Shown one piece after another: positions 35,531-44,800 of a DNA stretch of 64,000 nucleotides. Within the stretch, counting starts at the first letter, position 1. Each line of letters opens with the position of its first letter. Below the pieces are notes generated by a model. The model had not been told where the DNA came from, ran no database searches, and saw nothing but the letters and a program-made list of their open reading frames with translations. The stretch is from Microvirga ossetica (GTDB taxonomy: Bacteria > Pseudomonadota > Alphaproteobacteria > Rhizobiales > Beijerinckiaceae). The DNA is taken from the NCBI RefSeq assembly GCF_002741015.1, contig NZ_CP016616.1, positions 5,172,501 to 5,236,500 of the forward strand, in the 5' to 3' direction. The translations under genes were made by a program, and so were the position numbers.

Positions 35531-35900
35531 AAAATGGTCCCCCCGCGAACTTCTGGAGCAAGCCACGCTTTCCTGGAAGTGCGCAGTCTGGGAGATTATC
35601 TGGGAGCGGCGACGTCGTCCCTGACACAGTGTGGCTAACACAAGCTCAGAAAGAGTTAACTCGTCGGAGGTAGAATCTGGGTCCTCAAATTAATGTAACG
35701 GTGCTCGATTACAAAATTATGCCTACGCTCACGTGCTTTCTTACCAAATTATCCAAGTTTCTTATACTTCAGTCTGGGCAGTGCCTGAAAAGCGCAGCTT
35801 GTCTGGACTAAAGTCCGTACTCGTATCGGACTAACGTCAATTGCGGGGAAACTCACGTCTGTTTAGTCTCTCGCCTCTCAAATCCACATCCGAGGAACGA
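35531..35900. promoter_or_regulatory. Divergent control region with GGACT/AGTCC half-sites
   Basis: A 370-base gap with no gene, AT-rich around 35690-35770. Near its right end are GGACT (35805-35809), AGTCC (35812-35816) and GGACT (35828-35832). They form a tight palindrome GGACT-AA-AGTCC and a wider one AGTCCG-9-CGGACT (35812-35832). These resemble binding sites for NarL/LuxR-type dimers. They lie about 70-95 bases ahead of the kinase start, so autoregulation is plausible. Confidence 0.4.
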
Positions 35901-37337
35901 ATGTCTGAGTTGGCGCCACCGGCAGGGGCAGGGGCAGGGGCAGGGGCAGGGCGCAGGAGCACGATCTGGACGACCATGAGCCTGACCCGTCAGTTCGTGC
36001 TCACGGGCGGAGTGATCATGCTCGTCGCGATGTTGGCTGCCGGCTTGTTCATCGGGGAGATCGCATCGAGGACGACGATCGAGAATACGGCGTCATCGAC
36101 CGCGCTTCTGATGGACAGTTTCGTCTCTCCGCTGGCCCATGCTCTGGCGACAGAAGATATCCTGCCTCCGGAAGAGAGAGAAGAACTCAACGAACTGCTC
36201 AGCGGCGATCACTTCAAGCAGCGTTTTCCCTATCTGGAAATCTGGAAAGAGGGCGGACTTGTCGCCTATTCGACGACGGAAAATCTGATCGGCCGAAGAT
36301 TTACCCCGCCCGATGGCCTGATCGTGGCCCTGGGGGGCGAGATATCGGCTCAGTATGCCAACCTGGATGCCAGGGAACATTTGGATCGCGGCATCGACAG
36401 TAAATATCTTGAGATCTATGTTCCCGTTCGTGAGCATTCTTCCGGTCGTGTGATTGCGGTTGCGGAGATCCATGAAAGCACACAGCAGCTCGAGCATGAG
36501 CTTTGGTGGCTGCGTTTCAAGACTTGGCTGGCGGTCGCCGGTGCGACCTTTATCATCATGTTCGGCCTGTTCGGCATCGTTTATCGAGGAAACCAGCTCA
36601 TCCTCTCGCAGCAACGTCAGCTTCGTGGACGGATGGTCGAGATCGAGCAAGCAGCCCAGCATAACCGGATTCTTAAGGAACGATCCCAACGCGCCTCGGG
36701 CCGTGTGGCGGAGTTGATGGAAAACTACCTGCGCAGAATTGGCGCCGATCTGCATGATGGACCTGCGCAACTCATTGGTTTCGCCGCGCTCAGCGTAGAA
36801 CATGTGCGACGAGCACGCACGGACGCTCAGCGTGAGGAAGAACTGCACGCTCTTGAGACTGTGCTTTCGGATGCACTTCGTGATATCCGAACCACATCGA
36901 AGGGCCTCATGCTACCGGAAATCGAAGATCTGCCGCTTCCGGCCGTCGTAAGGCAGGTGGTCTCCAATCATGAACTGCGAACGGGGACCGAGGTACTCGT
37001 CCATTGCGACGATATCTCCCATCCACTTACGCACGCCATCAATATCTGCGTTTACCGGTTTCTTCAGGAAAGTCTGAATAATGCTTTCCGTCATGCAGGC
37101 GGAAACGGTCAGCGGATCTCCTGTAAGCTGGACGATTCCGTTTTAAGCTTGGTGGTGGAGGATGATGGAGGAAACGGTCCCGCCGAATTGGCCAGCCTGG
37201 ACTCCGGATTGGGCCTCGTCGGCTTGCGAGACAGAGTGGAGAGCCTCGGCGGAATCTTCCGGATTAATCACCGTACGGATGGTGGAACCAGAGTAGAAAT
37301 GAGTGTCGTTGTTGCCGATGAGGAACAGAATGACTGA
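35901..37337 (+). CDS. NarX-like membrane sensor histidine kinase
   Basis: 478 residues. An Ala-Gly repeat near the N-terminus is followed by a membrane helix (about 33-52). A periplasmic sensor of about 150 residues comes next, then a second helix near 207-228 ('AVAGATFIIMFGLFGIVYRG'), a coiled coil and a HisKA_3 domain with H285 in 'GADLHDGPAQL'. The ATPase has 'QESLNNAFRHAGG' and 'GLGLVGLRDRVESLGG'. ATG 35901 follows GAGGAACG. It ends inside the start of the partner regulator (eight-base overlap). The signal is unknown. Confidence 0.93.
   Translation: MSELAPPAGAGAGAGAGRRSTIWTTMSLTRQFVLTGGVIMLVAMLAAGLFIGEIASRTTIENTASSTALLMDSFVSPLAHALATEDILPPEEREELNELLSGDHFKQRFPYLEIWKEGGLVAYSTTENLIGRRFTPPDGLIVALGGEISAQYANLDAREHLDRGIDSKYLEIYVPVREHSSGRVIAVAEIHESTQQLEHELWWLRFKTWLAVAGATFIIMFGLFGIVYRGNQLILSQQRQLRGRMVEIEQAAQHNRILKERSQRASGRVAELMENYLRRIGADLHDGPAQLIGFAALSVEHVRRARTDAQREEELHALETVLSDALRDIRTTSKGLMLPEIEDLPLPAVVRQVVSNHELRTGTEVLVHCDDISHPLTHAINICVYRFLQESLNNAFRHAGGNGQRISCKLDDSVLSLVVEDDGGNGPAELASLDSGLGLVGLRDRVESLGGIFRINHRTDGGTRVEMSVVVADEEQND
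35921..35950 (+). repeat. Five tandem GGCAGG hexamers in the kinase gene
   Basis: Five perfect copies of GGCAGG code for an Ala-Gly run just after the start of the sensor kinase, before its first membrane helix. Copy-number changes by slippage would keep the frame, altering only the length of the cytoplasmic lead. Confidence 0.9.
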
Positions 37338-37965
37338 GAAGATCCGCGTTGCAGTGGTGGATGATCACTCGCTGTTAAGAGCCGGGGTAATCCGGGCACT
37401 CGCGCTCGATGACATGATCGAAGTTGTAGGTGAGGGGGCTTCGGCGATGGATGCCATTGAGCTCGCAAAAGCCCATGAGCCCGATCTCATCCTGCTCGAT
37501 ATTTCCATGCCTGGCGATGGAATCGAAGCAGCGCGCACTATCTGCAATCTGCCATCTCCCCCGCAGGTCGTGATGCTGACGGTTTCGGAAGACGACGACG
37601 ACGTGACACGCGCGTTGGATGCGGGTGCCGTTGGCTATCTCCTCAAGGGAATCAAGTCGCCGGAATTGATTGCCGCCGTAAAAAGCGTGCGGGCGGATGG
37701 GTCGTTCATTTCCCCTAGCCTGGCTCTCCGCCTGCTGTCGACCAAGGTGCAGGCGGAAGCAGACCCGATGTCATCTCTTTCTGAGAGTGAGGAGCGCACG
37801 TTGCGCCTGGTCCTTTCAGGGCTGACCAATCGCGAGATCGCCGAGCGTCTGGAAGTGACGGAAAAAACGGTCAAGTTCCACGTCGGCAACATTCTGAAAA
37901 AGCTCAACGTCAGAAATCGAGTCGAGGCGGCGCTGATTGCAAGGCGAGAATGGGGCGATCTTTGA
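37330..37965 (+). CDS. NarL/LuxR-type response regulator
   Basis: 211 residues: receiver with D11, D12 and phosphoacceptor D57 ('DLILLDISMPG'), Lys in 'GYLLKGIK', then LuxR HTH ('LSGLTNREIAERLEVTEKTV', then 'KFHVGNILKKLNVRNR'). All key residues are present, unlike the regulator at 34805-35530. ATG 37330 overlaps the kinase stop by eight bases, so kinase and regulator form a coupled pair. Confidence 0.95.
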   Translation: MTEKIRVAVVDDHSLLRAGVIRALALDDMIEVVGEGASAMDAIELAKAHEPDLILLDISMPGDGIEAARTICNLPSPPQVVMLTVSEDDDDVTRALDAGAVGYLLKGIKSPELIAAVKSVRADGSFISPSLALRLLSTKVQAEADPMSSLSESEERTLRLVLSGLTNREIAERLEVTEKTVKFHVGNILKKLNVRNRVEAALIARREWGDL

Positions 37966-38144
37966 GGCATGGTGAACTCAAAGAGCGTTGAGTGGTTCAG
38001 CGGGGTCACAAAAGAGATCGGCGATTTCAGGGACGCCGATCTCTTTTGCTCATATCGTCTTGAATCCTTGTCTATCTCACTTGCGCAGATCGGTCTTCCT
38101 GTCGGTCGTTCTACGACCGGCAGGCCTGCACAGAGACTGTGGTC

Positions 38145-38522
38145 TTATGCCTTTCGCTGGCAATCGGACCGTCGCAGAAGCGACTCGGAGGAAATCAGGT
38201 CCAGCCGGCTGAGGAGTTCCCGCTGTCGGCGATGAAACTCCTCCTGAAGGCTGCCGATTTCCCGTCCCAACTGGTCCAACTCCGATTGAAGACGCGTCCC
38301 GGATTGCACGATCACCTCACTGGCAATCCTGTTCCCGCACTCGGTAAAGGACCTGATTTTTCGAAGCGTTTTTGGCCCGAAGCCCGGCAGCTTAAGCAAA
38401 CGGGGATCCGGAATCTGCGCCAACTCGGACGCAGAAGGGCATCGCCCGCTGAACTCCTCCAATATGCTTTCCTGGACCCGTTGGCTGAAGCGCTTGATCG
38501 GAAAAAGGTCGTCCCCTTGCAT
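38145..38522 (-). CDS. Small protein with helix-hairpin-helix motif
   Basis: 125 residues, family not recognised. The middle has a helix-hairpin-helix-like segment ('RLLKLPGFGPKTLRKIRSF') as in DNA-binding and RNA-polymerase-alpha tails. It is followed by a coiled coil ('LQSELDQLGREIGSLQEEF'). There is no good ribosome site before the ATG, and plus-strand readings here show no family features. It may be a DNA-associated protein; the gene call itself is moderately sure. Confidence 0.5.
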   Translation of the reverse strand: MQGDDLFPIKRFSQRVQESILEEFSGRCPSASELAQIPDPRLLKLPGFGPKTLRKIRSFTECGNRIASEVIVQSGTRLQSELDQLGREIGSLQEEFHRRQRELLSRLDLISSESLLRRSDCQRKA

Positions 38523-38881
38523 GACTTTTTTTACTTTCTAGATTGTGCATGCGTCACAATAGCCAGAGTTTTTTATTGCGATATGACTGCCATCCTAAGG
38601 ATCCAGCGTTCTATCCATAAGTATAGCGTATGAGAGCGCAGGGAGGTTCGAGGTCGGACCTTAGACCAGTCGGACGTCTGGTCCTTCGACCACTGCGGGC
38701 AGACCTCAGTCCCTGCCGACCTCGGACCATCGACTAAAAAATCGTTACACCTTCATCCGATGCGAACCTCGCCGCCTTGAGGAAGACTGTTTGGTGAAAT
38801 TGCGGACCAGTGCGCCAAGCAGCTCCGGTCCCAATGCGCACAACAGGACAGCTGGCTTAGCCCAGTCGGAGGAGAAGCATC
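38523..38881. promoter_or_regulatory. Control region ahead of the giant peroxidase, rich in GGTC/GACC half-sites
   Basis: A 359-base gap. Between 38649 and 38728 lie many GGTC/GACC copies: GGTCGGACC (38652-38660), GACCAG-8-CTGGTC (38664-38683), GGTC-4-GACC (38680-38691) and CCGACCTCGG (38716-38725). CGAGGTCGG (38649-38657) can pair with CCGACCTCG (38716-38724), giving a 9-bp long-range stem. This could be a multi-site operator or a structured leader. A strong ribosome site (GGAGGAGAAG) precedes ATG 38882. Confidence 0.45.
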
Positions 38882-41800
38882 ATGGTCAGTCTCGTCAAGC
38901 ACGACCTCGAATTCATCCTGAAGCAGATCAAGATCGCTGAAGAGCATGCTGCCGGCGGAGACCTGCGCAAGCTCGTGGCCGAGGCGGGTGGGCTCGATCC
39001 CAACGCCACCACCACGCCGACCCAGGCGTTCCTGCTTCCCTATGGCCTGCGCACGGTCGACGGTACCTACAATAACCTCGTCGAGGGACGCGAGACCTGG
39101 GGCGCTGCCGACCAGCCTTTCCCTGAAATGAGTTCCCCCCAGTACGTTAACGAGCAGGACGATGCCCAGATGTTCGGCACCCCTGCCAATCCGGTGTGGC
39201 TGACGAACAATAATTACACCCCTGGCTCGAACCCCGGAACGCCGATGCTGGCGCCCGGCACCGTCGTCGATGCCGACCCGCGCACGATCTCGAACCTGAT
39301 CGCCGATCAGACGCTGAACAACCCCGCCGCCATCAGCGCGGCGCTGACCTATGCGGGCATCACGGGCGCGGCCCAGATGACCGCCATCTCACAGATCCAA
39401 GCCGCCCGCGTGGCGATCACGAATGCCGGGACGGGGGTCGGCAACATCCCTAGTCTTGAGGCCTCGGTTGATGCTGCGGAGGCGGCTCTGTCGCTTGCCC
39501 AGGCAGACCGTCTCATGAAGGTGGATTTAGCAGCGCAAGCTGAGACCGCTTATCAGATGGCCCTGGAAGACATTGCCCCTCTCGAGCAGGCATTGATTGA
39601 CGCGCAGGCTTCGCTCAGTGGCCTCACCGAGGAGAGCGAGGGCTACGCGGAGGCGGTCGCTGCCGTCGACCTCGCCCAGCAAGCCGTGAACAGCATGCAG
39701 TCCGTCGTTGATGCCGCGTTGGTGCAAGTCGGTGTTTCGTCCGCGGCGGTAGGAGCCGCCGATGATGCGGTGCTTGCCAAGACCACGGCTCTGGACGCTG
39801 CCGAGGACGCCCTTGCCGTTGCACAGACAGCGTCCCAGGCCGTCACGGTGGCCGAGACGGCGCTTGCCAACCTCCTGAACCAGCTCGACATCCAGATGGA
39901 CGGTAACACCGTCCTCATCCCGAACGTCGCGCCCGACATCGGCGACTCCGCGCCCTACAACTCCCTGTTCACCCTGTTCGGCCAATTCTTCGACCACGGC
40001 CTCGACCTGATCTCGAAGGGCGGAAGCGGCACGGTCTATATCCCGCTCCAGCCGGATGACCCGCTCTATGTCCCGGGCAGCCATTCCAACTTCATGGTGA
40101 TGACCCGCGCCAGCCGTGACGGGGATGGCGACACCATCAACACGACCACGCCGTGGGTCGACCAAAACCAGACCTACACCTCGCATGCCTCGCACCAGGT
40201 CTTCCTGCGCGAGTACATGACCGGCCCGGACGGAAAGACAATTGCGACTGGCAACCTCCTCGAGGGTGCAAGGGGTCTGGCCACCTGGGCAGACGTCAAG
40301 GCGCAGGCCAAGGCAATGCTCGGCATCGACCTGACCGATGCCAACGTCGGCAACGTTCCGCTGCTGCGCACGGATCCTTACGGCAACTTCATCCCGCATC
40401 CGCAGACCGGCTTCGCCCAGGTCATCGTCGGCCTCGGCAACGATGGTGTTCCGAACACGTCCGACGACATCGTCATCTCGGGTACCCCGGCCAACCCGGC
40501 CAGCCTCGCGAATGCGGTCCTCACAGGCCACGCGTTCCTCGACGACATCGCCCATTCGGCGGTGCCCGGCACGACTTACGATCACGACGGGAACCCCGCG
40601 ACCCCAATGATCAAGGTCTCTGGCGACGCGGACAACGTCGCAGGCAACCAGATCGGCTTCGACAGCCGCGGCAACAAGGTGGCCTACGACAACGAGCTGC
40701 TCGACGCCCACTACATCACGGGTGACGGCCGCGGCAACGAGAACGTCGGCCTGACCACGATCCACCACGTGTTCCACTCCGAGCACAACCACCTCGTCGA
40801 GCAGGTGAAGGAACTCGCCCTGACCTCGGGTGACCTTGCCTTCCTGAACGAGTGGTTGCTCGTAGACGTCACGGCCGTCCCGACTACGGCCGAGGCCAAG
40901 GCCGCCCTCGTCTGGGACGGCGAGCGCCTGTTCCAGGCTGCCCGCTTCACCAACGAGATGGAGTACCAGCACCTCGTCTTCGAGGAATTCGCCCGCAAGA
41001 TGCAGCCCGACGTCGACGCCTTCGTGTTCGAGCCGTCGGTCGACATCAACCCGGCGATCTTCGCGGAGTTTGCCCAGGCGGTTTACCGCTTCGGCCACTC
41101 GATGCTCAACGAGACCATCGACACGATCACCGTCAACGGCCAGCAGGTGTCGATGAAGCTGTTCGACGGCTTTCTCAACCCAGTCGGCTTCGGGTCAGAC
41201 ACCATTGACCACGATGCTGCTGCCGGCGCGATCATCCGCGGCATGTCCCGCCAGCACGGCAACGAGATCGACGAGTTCGTGACCCACGTGCTGCGCAACC
41301 AGCTCGTCGGCATCCCGCTCGACCTCGCGGCGCTCAACATCGCCCGTGGCCGCGATCTCGGCCTGCCGTCCCTCAACGAGGCCCGCGCGCAGTTCTACCA
41401 GATGTCTGGACAGGACTCGCAGGTGAAGCCCTACGTGAGCTGGACCGACTTCGCGCTCAATCTCCAGAACCCGCTGTCGATCGTCAATTTCATCGCGGCC
41501 TACGGCAAGCATGACCTGATTGCCGCCGCGACCACCATGGAGGGCAAGCGGGCCGCCGCATCCCTGCTGATCTTCGGCGGCACGGGTGCTCCGGCGGATC
41601 GTCTCGACTTCCTCAACTCGGAAGGGACATGGGCGAGCAAGGAATCTGGCCTTAACGACATCGATCTCTGGATGGGCGGCCTCGCCGAGAAGAAGATGGA
41701 CTTCGGCGGCATGCTCGGGTCGACCTTCGCCTTCGTCTTCGAGGCTCAGCTCGAAGCTCTTCAGGATGCCGACCGGTTTTACTACCTCTCGCGTGTTCAG

Positions 41801-44800
41801 GGTCTCAACCTCCTGAACGAGCTCGAGAACAACTCGATGACCGACATCATCATGCGCAACACCGACCTCGGCGACGAGGGACGGACGGCGCTCCCGGGCG
41901 ATATCTTCGCCACCCCCGACCACACCCTCGAGATTATCAAGTCGAAGCAGATCGGGGACGATCCGGTCTGGGACAACCCCGTCCTCCAGGCGCTCTCGCC
42001 TCTGGTTGTGCGCAAGGATCTCGACGGTGACGGCGACGGTGACGTCCTCATCTACAACGGCACCGAACACGTGGTCATGGGCGGCTCGGCCGAGGCCGAC
42101 CTGCTCGTGGCGGGTGAAGGCGACGATACAGTGTGGGGCTACGAGGGCAACGACACCATCGAGGCCGGGTACGGCGTCGACATCATCCACGGTGGTGACG
42201 GCGACGACATCATCACCAACGCCGGCACAGACATCGGCATGACCGACAAGCTGCACGGCGAGAAGGGCAACGACGTCATCCAGGGGGGCTCCGGCCTCGC
42301 GCTGCTCTTCGGCAACGAGGGACAGGACTTCCTGATCACCGGTCCGGACGGCAAGAACGCCTTCGGCGGCACCGGCAACGACTTCATCCTCGGTGGCGAC
42401 GGCGGCGACATGCTGCTCGGTAACGAGGGCGACGACTGGATCGAGGGTGGACCGCGCTTCGACGTCATCGCCGGCGAGAACTCGGAGCTGTTCTTCAACT
42501 CCTCTGTCATCGGGCATGACGTGCTCAACGGTGGCGCCAGCGACACCGACTACGACGGCGAGTCCGGCGACGACATCATGTTCCAGGCGGAAGGCATCCA
42601 GCGCAACAACGGCATGGCCGGCTTCGACTGGGCGATCCACAAGGGTGACACCGTGGCGGCGAACACCGACCTCGGCATCCCGCTCTTCGACAACCAGGAG
42701 GCGTTCATCCTGCGTGACCGCTTCGACCTCGTCGAAGGCCTGTCGGGCTGGAAGCATAACGACATCCTTACGGGTCGTGTCGCTGCCACCAACACGAGAG
42801 CGGAGGCGACCGGTACGGCCGCCATCCCGGGTCCGGACTCCCCGCTCGACTCCTTCTCCAACGATCTGTTGCAGAAGAACGTCTCGCTCATCAACGGCCT
42901 TGATCAGCTCGTGGCACACCGCATCCGGGTTCCGGTTGTGGACGCCCAGGGCCGACCAGTCCTCGATGCGAACGGCAATCCCGAGCTGATCGTGCTCGAT
43001 ACCTCGCAGGCCGCGGACATCATCCTCGGCGGTGGCGGCAGCGACACTATCAAGGGCTTCGCCGGTGACGACATCATCGACGGCGACAAGTGGCTCAACG
43101 TCCGCATCAAGATCGTCAAGGACGGCGTCACCTACACGGCCGACGGGATGACAGGAAAGGTCTACCTGGAGTCGCAGTACGCCTACGGTGCTCCGCTCGC
43201 CAATGCGGTGGCCCAGTTCGGCGGCAAGACCCTCGATGCCCTGATGCTCAGCGCGACACTCAACCCGGGCCAGCTCAGTATCGTCCGCGAGATCGTCGAC
43301 GGTGATCTGGACAACACTGCCACTGACGTGGCTGTCTACGGCGACCTGCGGGCGAACTACGTCATCACCAGCAATGCCGACGGCAGCATCACGGTCGAGC
43401 ATGTGACGGTGACGGTCGAGACCGACCCAACCACGGGCAGCAACCGCGTCTCGGACGGCATCGACCGCCTGTTCAACATCGAGAAGCTGCGCTTTGCCGA
43501 TGGTGAGGTGAACCTGACCCCGCCGAAGCTTTCGCTCCACGCCTTCGACGCCGCGAACTATCGCGACGACTTCAATCCTGCGAACTACGTGGGATCGGAC
43601 GGAACGGCGGCCTGGACTTCGAGCTGGGTGGAAAGCGCCGACGGCGCCAACTCCGGCACGAATGGACAGATCGTCCTGAGCAACCAGGCATTGCGGTTCC
43701 AGGAAGGCGACGGCGCGACCATCACGCGTACGGTCAACCTGGATGGTCATGCCACCGCTCGCCTGAGCTTCAATGCCAACCCGGACAATCTCGAGAACGA
43801 CGACTACGTTTCCATCCAGTTCTCCCCTGATGGGAATCCCAACAACTTCGTTGAGCTCGGCCGGATCACCGGCGATGGCGGGAACACGCTCCGGACTTTC
43901 GACCTGACCGGACCGTTCACCGCCAATGCAGCCATCCGGTTCGTCGCGACCTCGTTCGAGAATGGGATTTTCGGCATCGGCAGCGACGTGGTCACCATCG
44001 ACAACGTGGCGATCGACTTCTCCAGACCTGCTGTTGCTCCGACCGTCAACCACTCGGCGACCTTCACCGAAAACGGCACGGCAGTGGCGATCGCCAACAA
44101 CCCCGGCATCGTGGACGACGCCGTCCAGATGGTCTCGGCCAGGATCGTGCTGATCAACGCCCAGGCCGGCGACACCTTCATCGTCGGCAACCTTCCGGCG
44201 GGGATCGACGATGCCATCACGACAGTAAACGGCCAGGTCATCCTGACGCTTACGGGAGCGGCTTCCCTCGCCGACTACCAGACGGCGATCCAGGCGGTGA
44301 CGTTCTCCAACAACTCGAACAACCCGGTTGCAGGAAACCGCGTGATCGAGGTGACGGTGAATGACGGCTTCTTGAACAGCAACGTGGCGACGACGACGGT
44401 CAACGTCGTGCCTGTCAACGATGCCCCGGCGGCCAACAACGACAGCGTGTACACCAACTACACGACGGCACCGTTCATCCTTCCGGAATGGGCATTGCTG
44501 GCCAACGACACCGATGGAGAAGGTGCCGCGCTGGACGTCACCACGATCAACGCCGTCAGCGGCCTCACGGCTTCCCTGACGACGGGTTCGGTCACCGTGA
44601 CCGATACCGGCACCGCCGGTGGTAATTTCACCTACACCGCAAACGACGGATCCGGCGCTGCGAATGCAACTGATACCGCCACCGTGACGATCAACCGCGA
44701 CACGACTGGTGCCATCAACGGCAACGACGGCGATAACATCCTGATCGGCGACGGGGGCAACAGCACCCTCACCGGCGGCCAGGGCGACGACCTGGTCTTC

